Shown: positions 9,176-16,837 of the stretch, piece after piece | Numbering within the stretch: the stretch's first letter is position 1 | How the letters are laid out: each line of letters begins with the position of its first letter | Assembly (NCBI GenBank): GCA_029541985.1 | Contig: CP095414.1 | Location: forward strand, 2,824,351-2,888,350 | Direction of reading: 5' to 3' | DNA length: 64,000 bases | DNA from: Bacteroidales bacterium F22 | GTDB taxonomy: Bacteria; Bacteroidota; Bacteroidia; Bacteroidales; Bacteroidaceae | Notes under the pieces: model-generated | What the model was told of the DNA's origin: nothing | What the model saw: the letters and a program-made list of their open reading frames with translations, nothing else | Databases searched by the model: none | Made by a program: the position numbers and the translations under genes

Positions 9176-10474
9176 ATGATTGTAGAATTCATAATAGAAA
9201 ATTTCTATTCAATAAAATCGGCTCAAAAAATAAGTTTTGAACCGTCATCAGATAATTTTATGTCAGACGAATATTCCTATGAAGTAAAAGATGGTGTGCG
9301 ATTACTGAAAATAGGGATTATTTACGGTGCTAATGCTTCTGGTAAAACTAATATATTGGATGGTATAGAGTTTTTCAAAATGCTAGTTCTGAGAATGCAT
9401 AAAGATCGTAATGAGAAAACAAATGTTGTTCCTTTTCTTCTAGATGATACTTCAAGAAACGAAACAACAAAGATGTCAATGACATTCTACATCAACCAAT
9501 CAAAATACATCCTTAGTTTTGAACTGGATTCTAAATACATTTATTCTGAAACGTTAGTCGTATATGAATCAATTCGTCCGACCAAACTTTATAGTCGTAA
9601 TTATGATTGTGAGACTGATTCTTCAGTAATAGAATTTGGTCTGAATCTGAAGTTGTCAAAGAAGGACCAAGAAACAATCTCTGGTCGTACTATAAATAAT
9701 AGCAGTGTCCTTGCGGCTTTTGGGAAGAGTAACGTTGAAAAGACCCAATTAAATGATGTCTATGACTACTTTACAAATCAGGTTAAACATGTATTAGCTC
9801 CAGGAATGTTATTGTCCGGTTATGTAAAAAGTCATTTGGATAAACATGAGAATGGAGATTTAAAAAAGTTTATTTTGAAGTTTATGAAAGCTTCTGACTT
9901 TAATATTGAAGACGTTTCCTTACATAAGGAGGAAGAGTTGATTACTCCTGAGTTAGAAAAATTGATCCAAAACGCTCCTTTTGATGATGATTCAAAAGAT
10001 GAAATGCTAAAAAGGGGAAAAATAATGAATACAGAATTGACTTTCACACATAAAGTAGGCGATAACCTATATGACCTGTCTGAAGAATACGAATCTAGTG
10101 GTACCATTAGATTTTTAGGAATGGCAGTTATTCTGAATTTCTTGTTAAATAAAGAACAGTTTGTGCCTATTGATGAGGTTGAAACTAGTATACATTATGA
10201 ACTGTTGGCATATTTCATCAAGGTCTTTTTGGCTAACAGTGATCAGACATCTCAAATGCTTTTGACAACGCATGACATTAATCTTTTAAATGAGGAATTT
10301 ATTCGTCGTGATACAATCTGGTTTACTGATAAGGACGAACTTGGAGAAACTAAGATTTTTCGTCTTTCTTCTCTAGGTCTACACAAGAACATTTCCCCAT
10401 ATAATGCATATAAACAAGGTAAGTTGGTAAAACTGCCATTCCTTGGTAGTCAGTATCTTAATTTAAATGATTGA
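9176..10474 (+). CDS. RloA/AbiLi-like AAA ATPase
   Basis: A 432-residue SMC/ABC-like ATPase of the AAA_15/AAA_21 group. The N-terminal IENFYSIKSAQ strand is followed by Walker A GANASGKT (51-58). A C-terminal ESSGTIRFLG signature, Walker B FVPIDEVETSIH and the LLTTHD H-loop complete the site. With the RloB-type gene that overlaps its stop codon it matches two-gene systems such as AbiLi/AbiLii and RloA/RloB, where the ATPase senses infection and licenses a TOPRIM-like effector (family knowledge). It has its own promoter box at 9143. Specificity cannot be read from sequence. Confidence 0.85.
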   Translation: MIVEFIIENFYSIKSAQKISFEPSSDNFMSDEYSYEVKDGVRLLKIGIIYGANASGKTNILDGIEFFKMLVLRMHKDRNEKTNVVPFLLDDTSRNETTKMSMTFYINQSKYILSFELDSKYIYSETLVVYESIRPTKLYSRNYDCETDSSVIEFGLNLKLSKKDQETISGRTINNSSVLAAFGKSNVEKTQLNDVYDYFTNQVKHVLAPGMLLSGYVKSHLDKHENGDLKKFILKFMKASDFNIEDVSLHKEEELITPELEKLIQNAPFDDDSKDEMLKRGKIMNTELTFTHKVGDNLYDLSEEYESSGTIRFLGMAVILNFLLNKEQFVPIDEVETSIHYELLAYFIKVFLANSDQTSQMLLTTHDINLLNEEFIRRDTIWFTDKDELGETKIFRLSSLGLHKNISPYNAYKQGKLVKLPFLGSQYLNLND

Positions 10475-11081
10475 TACCATGGGGCGAATAGTTACAAAAA
10501 GTATAGCAATTATTGGTGAAGGTGAAACCGAATGGTTTTACTTTGACTCATTGAGAGTAGCACTTCGTTACCCTTTCAAAGTGGCTCCAGCCTTTCCTCA
10601 GCACAGTGATATACGCCATATTTTAAAGTTGGTAGAATCATCTCTAAATGAACAATATGATTTTATAGTCTGCTTATTTGATATGGATAGGCTTTTACAA
10701 TATCCTTCTGAAATGAAGTTATATCAACGTGCAAAGAAAAAATATAGTGTAAAGAAATATGGAGGCAAAGTGTTATTTGTGGAAACCAATCCATGTACCG
10801 AATTCTGGTTCCTGTTGCACTTCTTGCCCCATTGCGTGTTGCGGAAATATGAAAGTTACGATCAGCTGTTGCCAGAATTAAAGAAGTATATGCCTGGTTA
10901 TGAAAAGACGAAGCGATATTTTAGACGTACGAACCTTTATACATATCTGATAGAGAATGGTGACTTGGAACGAGCTGTTTCTAATTCCGAGAGAATTTGT
11001 CAATTGTGTAAAGAATCGCCTGAGGATTTAAGGGCTTATTCTGAAATTTACAAAGTAATTGAATTGCTTAAAAGGTGTTGA
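10467..11081 (+). CDS. RloB/AbiLii-like TOPRIM-fold effector
   Basis: A 204-residue RloB family protein. The glutamate-rich motif IGEGETEWFYF (residues 16-26) and the DMD motif (72-74, in CLFDMDR) are the metal-binding elements of the TOPRIM-like fold. ETNPCTEFWFLLHF (106-119) is characteristic of RloB proteins. It overlaps the ATPase gene by 8 nt, implying coupled translation and a stoichiometric complex. The predicted role is a nuclease that kills or arrests infected cells, with the target unknown. The next sequence downstream is the satD operator array. Confidence 0.85.
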   Translation: MIDTMGRIVTKSIAIIGEGETEWFYFDSLRVALRYPFKVAPAFPQHSDIRHILKLVESSLNEQYDFIVCLFDMDRLLQYPSEMKLYQRAKKKYSVKKYGGKVLFVETNPCTEFWFLLHFLPHCVLRKYESYDQLLPELKKYMPGYEKTKRYFRRTNLYTYLIENGDLERAVSNSERICQLCKESPEDLRAYSEIYKVIELLKRC

Positions 11082-11158
11082 ATTAGGTGTTTGTGTATAC
11101 GCATTGAATAGTACATCACTTAAGAGAGAAAATGAAATGGTTATTTCTTTTCTATATA

Positions 11159-11260
11159 AATCAACTCAATACGGTTGTACCTTCCTAATCAACCATAATC
11201 AATTGATTCCTAATAAACAACCAAAAGCGGTTGATTTGTCGTTCTCTTTTAGTATATTTG
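11159..11260 (+). promoter_or_regulatory. satD operator array (three dyads, 28-bp period) and promoter
   Basis: Three 22-bp imperfect dyads of the form AATCAAC-N8-GTTGATT start at 11159, 11187 and 11215, exactly 28 bp apart. The right arm of the third overlaps the expected -33 region. The -7 box TATATTTG is at 11253-11260 and satD starts at 11290. A dimeric regulator bound to the last dyad would block transcription. SatD itself has a C-terminal helix-turn-helix and is the obvious candidate (inference). The same array, whole or decayed, lies at seams 1, 3, 7 and 10. Confidence 0.65.
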
Positions 11261-11289
11261 CTAAAAGAATCAATTTAAAATAGAACCTC

Positions 11290-11934
11290 ATGAAGCTAAA
11301 AGGAGTGATTACGGGAGATATCATCAGTTCTACTACGATTAAACTGGAGTGGCGGCAACGCCTCTTGGATAGTATGAAACGGCTCGTCGCCGAATTTAAT
11401 CAGTTTTGTCCTGTTAAGATTGAGTTTTTCCGAGGGGATAGTTTTCAATTGCTTATTGATAATCCTTTGGAGGGGCTTCGCATTGCTGTGTTGTTGCGGG
11501 CTGGATTGAAGAAACAGACGCCTAGCGAGAGTAATCAGCAGTGGGATGCACGGTTGGCATTGGGCATCGGGAGTATCGATTATACTTCGGAACAAGTGGT
11601 GGTGTCGGATGGAGAGGCTTTTCATTTTTCTGGTTGGGAATTTGATAAGCTGGGTAAGCGGAAATTGGCGGTGCGTACGCCTTGGAATGCGGTGAATGAG
11701 GAATTGGTGCTTAGTACTTTGTTTGCTGACGATATCATTTCTGATTGGAGTAATGCACAGGCGCAAGTGGCTTTTCTTGCTTTCATGCAGCCGTCTACGC
11801 CTCAGAAGGAATTGGCGGTGGTTCTCAATACGTCAGCTCAGAATATTAGTAAATTGTTGAGTAACGGTAAAGCATCGCTCATTAATTTGTATCTCGAGCG
11901 TTATGCCAAACTAATTGATATGCATTTACATTAA
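11290..11934 (+). CDS. satD: SatD family protein (intact copy)
   Basis: A 214-residue SatD family protein, the only complete copy in the window. Residues 1-130 carry ITGDIISST (D10), FRGDSFQ (D50), ARLALGIGS (87-95) and GEAFHFSG. This order and spacing resemble the palm domain of class III nucleotide cyclases, with two metal-binding Asp about 40 residues apart. Residues 171-195 form a helix-turn-helix (PQKELAVVLN, then TSAQNISKLL). DUF3307 follows 11 nt later. Known function of the family is poor. I infer a DNA-binding regulator with a cyclase-like sensor or enzyme domain. Its fragments mark most module borders in the island. Confidence 0.85.
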   Translation: MKLKGVITGDIISSTTIKLEWRQRLLDSMKRLVAEFNQFCPVKIEFFRGDSFQLLIDNPLEGLRIAVLLRAGLKKQTPSESNQQWDARLALGIGSIDYTSEQVVVSDGEAFHFSGWEFDKLGKRKLAVRTPWNAVNEELVLSTLFADDIISDWSNAQAQVAFLAFMQPSTPQKELAVVLNTSAQNISKLLSNGKASLINLYLERYAKLIDMHLH

Positions 11935-11945
11935 TCGGTGATTCT

Positions 11946-12692
11946 ATGGAAACAAGTCTTGTCATTCTTATCAAATTAATCATTGCTCATATCCTTGCTG
12001 ATTTCATCTTCCAAACTGATCGTATTAGTCATGGAAAATGTGGACTGGATAGTAGGGGGGAAGGGACTATCGGGTGTACATCTCGTTATGGGTATCAACT
12101 ACTACATAGTCTGACGCATGCCGTGGTCTCTTATCTATTGCTTGCACAATGGGGGAATTGGATCGTTCCTACGGTCTTGTTCTTTAGTCATCTGGTTATT
12201 GATGGGATTAAGTCTCGAAGGGGTAAAGAGACGACTGGTTATTTTCTGATTGACCAACTCTTGCATCTGGTCGTTCTATTGCTTCTTTGGAGTTTTTGTT
12301 TTCATCAGTGGGATACCTTGTCTCATTGGTTCCTTTCCTTTTGGGCATCTCCTCGTCAGTGTGCTATTCTAGGGGCTTATATCCTTATCTTGAAACCGAC
12401 TTCCATTTTTCTGAGTTTGTTTATCAAGCGATGGACTCCTTCCGACTCATTAGAACAGAGTTTGCCGAATGCTGGTCAGTGGATTGGTTATTTGGAGCGA
12501 GTGCTGATCTTGACATTTATTCTCGCGAATCATCTCGAAGGGGTGGGTTTCTTATTGGCTGCAAAGTCTATCTTCCGCTTTGGTAATCTGAGTAAAGCGA
12601 AGGATATCAAAACGACAGAGTACGTATTGATTGGTACCTTGACTAGTTTCACCTTGACCATTCTGATTGGTTTCTGTGTGATGGGGGTTTGA
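11946..12692 (+). CDS. DUF3307 membrane protein (intact copy)
   Basis: A 248-residue polytopic membrane protein. The N-terminal helix bears the family pattern H15xxxD19F20xxQ23, and SHLVIDGIKS follows at about residue 80. I count about six hydrophobic segments. It is encoded 11 nt behind satD, and this pairing is common in Bacteroidetes. Function is unknown. If SatD makes or senses a nucleotide signal, this could be the membrane partner, but nothing in the sequence proves it. Its 5' and 3' ends survive as fragments at seams 1, 5, 6, 8 and 9, and an internal piece at seams 7 and 10. Confidence 0.8.
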   Translation: METSLVILIKLIIAHILADFIFQTDRISHGKCGLDSRGEGTIGCTSRYGYQLLHSLTHAVVSYLLLAQWGNWIVPTVLFFSHLVIDGIKSRRGKETTGYFLIDQLLHLVVLLLLWSFCFHQWDTLSHWFLSFWASPRQCAILGAYILILKPTSIFLSLFIKRWTPSDSLEQSLPNAGQWIGYLERVLILTFILANHLEGVGFLLAAKSIFRFGNLSKAKDIKTTEYVLIGTLTSFTLTILIGFCVMGV

Positions 12693-12792
12693 TGGGGATT
12701 ATTTTTTCAGAGAAGTATGAATGATTACGTGTGAATAAAATTCAATTAAAAATTCTAGTCCGAGTAGAAAGGACATTAATCGATAGAAACAG

Positions 12793-13590
12793 ATGAGCAT
12801 TAACAAACCATATCATAGAAATTATAGAGAAATAGTTGCTTCACCACAATCAGGTTATAGTGGATGGGCTTATGTTGTAGACCATGAATATTCTGTAGCA
12901 CCGGAACATTATACAAGGGCATTTTTGCTAATACAAAAAGACCTACTGAAATTATTTGAATTTATTGAACCTGCTGATATAAACTTAAAAACTTATTCTT
13001 ACAGAGTGTATGACTTATTCATGAGAATATGTATAGAAGTAGAAGCGAATTTTAAAGCAATATTGAGAGAAAACGATTATACTCCAATTTTTAAATCAGG
13101 AAAGAAAAAAAACGAATATAGGAACGAAAGTCTTTGGAATATTAAAGATTACAAGAGAATAAACAAAACACATCATCTTGATTCTTATAGTGTTGAATAT
13201 CCAATTTGGAATGGGAAAGAACAAAGGTTTCAACCATTTAAAGATTGGAAAACAACTGATTCACTGTCTTGGTATAATGCCTATAATAAGTGCAAACATA
13301 ATAGATATGAAGCGTTCTCATTAGCTAACTTTGAAAATTTATTAGATTCTTTTGCTGGATTATTTGTCCTTTTGTCTTCTCAATTTTATACAGAAAATTT
13401 TGTTCCTGGACAAGCGTTACTTAGTCTCAATACTGATAGTTATTACGATGGAGAGTTTGGATTGGGCGATTATTTGAAGATACATTTTCCAAATGATTGG
13501 ACAGAAGAAGAAAAATATGATTTTAATTGGAATGATTTGAAGAAAGAGAAAAATAGATTTCAAAAATACAACTATAATATTACTAAATAA
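12793..13590 (+). CDS. hypothetical protein (265 residues)
   Basis: A soluble, mostly helical protein that I do not recognise. The central part (residues 60-200) is rich in aromatic residues and contains SYRVYDLFMRICIEVEANFK and NAYNKCKHNR. The NKCKHNR element and helical layout are reminiscent of HEPN-type four-helix domains, though the Rx4-6H motif is not evident. A 20-bp piece just upstream (12773-12792) resembles the satD/DUF3307 boundary, so the gene starts directly at a possible seam. No terminator is apparent after it. Confidence 0.6.
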   Translation: MSINKPYHRNYREIVASPQSGYSGWAYVVDHEYSVAPEHYTRAFLLIQKDLLKLFEFIEPADINLKTYSYRVYDLFMRICIEVEANFKAILRENDYTPIFKSGKKKNEYRNESLWNIKDYKRINKTHHLDSYSVEYPIWNGKEQRFQPFKDWKTTDSLSWYNAYNKCKHNRYEAFSLANFENLLDSFAGLFVLLSSQFYTENFVPGQALLSLNTDSYYDGEFGLGDYLKIHFPNDWTEEEKYDFNWNDLKKEKNRFQKYNYNITK

Positions 13591-13714
13591 TTGGTTACTC
13601 TGAATTATTAAAATAATAATTCTCGAGATGTGTTTATCTTCCTGTTTTCTTGATTATAAGTGTGCCGTATATAATTCATGGAATATTTACTCTATTTGTT
13701 CTATGCAGCATGTA

Positions 13715-14218
13715 TTACAAAGACCTATGAAATGAATGTCCACACTTTTTGCATTTACAGTTCTTAGGTCTAACGTGAAGAAATGGGTAAATAATAGCAG
13801 ATAGAAGAACAATAAGCATTGTAATATTTAACCAATGTTGTGTTTTGGGAATTAATTCTTTTGGAAGGCAAAAATAACAACCTGCAATAAGTATTAATAG
13901 AATGTTTATAATTGCAGATAGTGAACTTTCTTTGCGAATAGCTAAATATTGAATATCTTCACTACCACACTTAGGACACCAGGCAATTGATTTTGTTGGA
14001 TTAGTTCTCAAACTGGAAATTATATCTTTGGCCTTAGGCAAATCTTGTTCAAACACAAAAATAGAAATACCTTCTATTGGACCATAAGACCCTGGCCGAC
14101 CATCTTGATTTTCATCATGTTTTCTATATATAACTCCTTGTTCACTTAATAGCAACTCAATCCTATTTGCATAAATTGTATTTGGACATTTTATAAGTAA
14201 TTTCTCTTTATTTTTCAT
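13715..14218 (-). CDS. DUF2007-like protein with zinc ribbon and two membrane helices
   Basis: A 167-residue protein in three parts. Residues 6-70 form a DUF2007-type alpha/beta domain (LIKCPNTIYANRIELLLSE, then IFVFEQDLPKAKDII). CPKC at 81-84 and CKKC at 156-159 are two halves of a zinc ribbon that flank two hydrophobic helices (about 101-118 and 129-147). DUF2007 domains are described as putative signal-transducing domains. It is a single gene convergent with its upstream neighbour. A role in the island is not evident. Confidence 0.7.
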   Translation of the reverse strand: MKNKEKLLIKCPNTIYANRIELLLSEQGVIYRKHDENQDGRPGSYGPIEGISIFVFEQDLPKAKDIISSLRTNPTKSIAWCPKCGSEDIQYLAIRKESSLSAIINILLILIAGCYFCLPKELIPKTQHWLNITMLIVLLSAIIYPFLHVRPKNCKCKKCGHSFHRSL

Positions 14219-14311
14219 GTTTACAATTTTTGTCTATTTCAATACAAATATAGAAATATATAGGTTAAACTAGTATGGATTTCCATTGAATTACACAATA
14301 ACTATTTATTT

Positions 14312-14400
14312 TAAAAAATAAAGCTTATATTTGTGGGTATAATTTTAGACAAATTTCAGTATGACTACTGTTTTAACCTTATACATGCACCCATGTATTA
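14312..14400 (+). promoter_or_regulatory. promoter and leader of the first barrel gene (element R2)
   Basis: Contains the -7 box TATATTTG (14326-14333) and, in the leader, a 7-bp hairpin ATACATG-CACC-CATGTAT (14381-14398). Near-identical copies occur at about 20878-20963 and 30438-30523, where the barrel gene that should follow has been deleted. The ATG of the barrel gene is at 14480. Confidence 0.6.
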
Positions 14401-14479
14401 AATGGAGCAATTAGGTGTCTTTTTTTAAGAGACCTCCTATAGTTATGATGATTGTCGTCAGTTTGAATCTCTCCGTATA

Positions 14480-16726
14480 ATGAAAAAATACACAATATTA
14501 TTATTCCTTTTGTACTCCAATGTCTGTTTTGGTCAAAACAAATCAGTAGTTCAAGGACATATATCCAATATGTCAACCAATGAACCGATAGAATTCGTTA
14601 ATGTAGCTTTACTCAATTCTGATTCTAGTTTTGTGGCAGGTGTTGTTACCGATTCACTGGGATCATTCAGAATTAGTAATCGCGCTGTTTCAGTTGGCAA
14701 AGTATATATCATACAAGCAACGCATATTAGCTATAATAAAGAACAGCTCAGGTTTCTTCTTGAACAACCCGAAAAGACTCTTGATATAAAACTTTCAACA
14801 AATAGTACAATGCTTTCTGAAGTAAATGTAACTGGTATACGTACAAAAGTCCGGAATCGACTCAATTTTGAATACACAGTCACTGATAAAATGAAAGAGC
14901 ATGCAATGCGCACCTCTAAACTATTGGAAAATGTACCGACTGTCTTCGTGGATTATAATCACACTATTCATATAAAGGGCAGTAGTAATATTCTTATTTT
15001 AAAGAATGGTATAGAACTAACAGATAATAGTTTGGTCGATCAGATTCCACCTGAAACGGTGGAGAAAATAGAAATAAAGTATAATATCCCCAGCGAATAT
15101 GCTAATCAAAACTATTCTGCTATCATGAATATTATTACTAAAAGAAATAGAGGATTTGCTGTACTTCTTGACGATAATCTCACATTCGATGGCGAGATGT
15201 ATGATTCTAAAGAAAATCTTGGACTTGAAACGGAGAAACATTCATTGTATTTTTTCCATAAGCTCTATTATCGAAATCTTAAATCGATGTCGCAGGATTT
15301 GACAAAGTCCACTGATGGTTCTGTTCAGTCGAACAATAGTTATGTAACAGAACCAGGAAAGGAGTGTGACAACGAGTTTTTCTATGGCTATTCATTTCAT
15401 TCCAGTAAAAAACTTCAGATTGGTGTCGACGGTTATCTTTCATTGTATCGGGAAAACAAGGTCACTAAATATGACGATATAGATGCGATGCCTTATGCTC
15501 GATACAAGGAAAAATTCAATAACCAGAACTACAAAGGGTATATTAATTATACTAATGATAAAGACCAGATCAAGTTTGATATAACCTACAATAACACCCA
15601 TGTTGATGACAGAGATACTTATCATGAAGATGTAAATACTGTCAATCAGTCCGAATACGCCTATACATATGGTGCTAAGATTAATTATGAGAGGAAAATC
15701 AGTCCGGCTGCTGTTCTATATGCTGGACTGAGATATTCTCACGTAAAGAATAAAGGAACTTACTTCAATAGTTTTTCCAATATTAACGAGAATTATCATT
15801 GTAACACGTTTACTGGATATTCTGAATATATGTGCAACCTAAGCGAGAAATGGACTTTAGATGCCGGCATAACCTTACAGAAATACCACCGTTCATTTAG
15901 TGATAACATCAATGTGAAAGATTTCCAACTGTTTCCTAAGTTTAATATTTCTTATTCATGGAATGACTTGAACAATTTATCGCTTGGCTATTCGTCTTAT
16001 CTCAATGACCCAAACTTATGGCAGATGCTGTCTTTTACAAAAAAAGAATCCGCTAATATTTATACTAAGGGGAATCCATACCTCAAATCAGAAAAGAAAA
16101 GTACACTTTCGCTAGAATATAGTTATTCTAAAGGCAATACTTATTTTGCTATATCTGGTTATTTCAAGCATAACCGAAATATGATTGAAAATCAGGTTAC
16201 ACCAGAAAATGAATATTCATTGATTGAATATAAAAATATTCGTAAAGGGATGGATTACGGGATGGATCTCACCCTGTCATCCCAGCTACTCAAGTGGTGG
16301 ACTATAAATTTCTATGGTGATGCATTTTCCCGAAATATCCCAGATAATATTTATTACAAAAAGAATATGTTCTCTTATTCAGCTCAAGTACAGAGCAATT
16401 GGACTATAACTCCTAAGGTTACAGCAATCATACAGTATGGTCACAACGAAAAGGAACTTATGTATAATGGATATGTAAAATCATTCGATTCTAGTACAGC
16501 GATGCTTTCTTACCATTTCAATGATTATCTTTCGTTTTATCTGATTTATATTCAACCTTTCAATAGGCTTAAAAGCCATTCAGACATATTTTATAGTACA
16601 GGACATGTGAAGCGTATGGAAAATTTCAATGCTCAAAAACTGTTGCTATCTTTTACGTTTAATCTCAGTAAGGGTAAAAAACAATCAAGGAAAGAAACAT
16701 TTCAAAACGAGAATAAAAAATACTAA
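14480..16726 (+). CDS. outer-membrane beta-barrel protein with carboxypeptidase-regulatory domain (1)
   Basis: A 748-residue protein with a cleavable signal peptide (MKKYTILLFLLYSNVCFG), an Ig-like carboxypeptidase-regulatory domain (about 22-105), a plug-like region with the IEKIEIKYNIPSEYANQ segment, and a long C-terminal barrel of alternating strands. It belongs to the TonB-receptor-like outer-membrane barrel family common in Bacteroidetes (OMP_b-brl_3 type). No SusD partner is next to it, so the substrate is unknown. It lies inside the defence island between a DUF2007 gene and seam 5, and its ends appear as scars elsewhere. Confidence 0.85.
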   Translation: MKKYTILLFLLYSNVCFGQNKSVVQGHISNMSTNEPIEFVNVALLNSDSSFVAGVVTDSLGSFRISNRAVSVGKVYIIQATHISYNKEQLRFLLEQPEKTLDIKLSTNSTMLSEVNVTGIRTKVRNRLNFEYTVTDKMKEHAMRTSKLLENVPTVFVDYNHTIHIKGSSNILILKNGIELTDNSLVDQIPPETVEKIEIKYNIPSEYANQNYSAIMNIITKRNRGFAVLLDDNLTFDGEMYDSKENLGLETEKHSLYFFHKLYYRNLKSMSQDLTKSTDGSVQSNNSYVTEPGKECDNEFFYGYSFHSSKKLQIGVDGYLSLYRENKVTKYDDIDAMPYARYKEKFNNQNYKGYINYTNDKDQIKFDITYNNTHVDDRDTYHEDVNTVNQSEYAYTYGAKINYERKISPAAVLYAGLRYSHVKNKGTYFNSFSNINENYHCNTFTGYSEYMCNLSEKWTLDAGITLQKYHRSFSDNINVKDFQLFPKFNISYSWNDLNNLSLGYSSYLNDPNLWQMLSFTKKESANIYTKGNPYLKSEKKSTLSLEYSYSKGNTYFAISGYFKHNRNMIENQVTPENEYSLIEYKNIRKGMDYGMDLTLSSQLLKWWTINFYGDAFSRNIPDNIYYKKNMFSYSAQVQSNWTITPKVTAIIQYGHNEKELMYNGYVKSFDSSTAMLSYHFNDYLSFYLIYIQPFNRLKSHSDIFYSTGHVKRMENFNAQKLLLSFTFNLSKGKKQSRKETFQNENKKY

Positions 16727-16776
16727 TGCGAAGATTTTTGTGTCGGGTAACAACACTCTCGACGATATCAATCTGA

Positions 16777-16808
16777 GATTTTATTTTCCAAACTGATCGT
16801 ATTAGTTA
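16777..16808 (+). pseudogene. seam 5: DUF3307 5' fragment
   Basis: About 32 bases match the start of the intact DUF3307 gene (around 11999-12032, encoding DFIFQTDRIS). It lies in the 110-base gap between the two barrel genes. The preceding bases 16721-16736 (TACTAATGCGAAGATT) recur at seams 7 and 10. Confidence 0.7.
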
Positions 16809-16837
16809 TATTATGTTTAATTTATTTTTTATATAAA

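Noticed and set aside
11296..11766. 156-codon minus-strand frame opposite satD
   Set aside because: Complement of a clearly homologous satD gene; no start signal and no recognisable motif.
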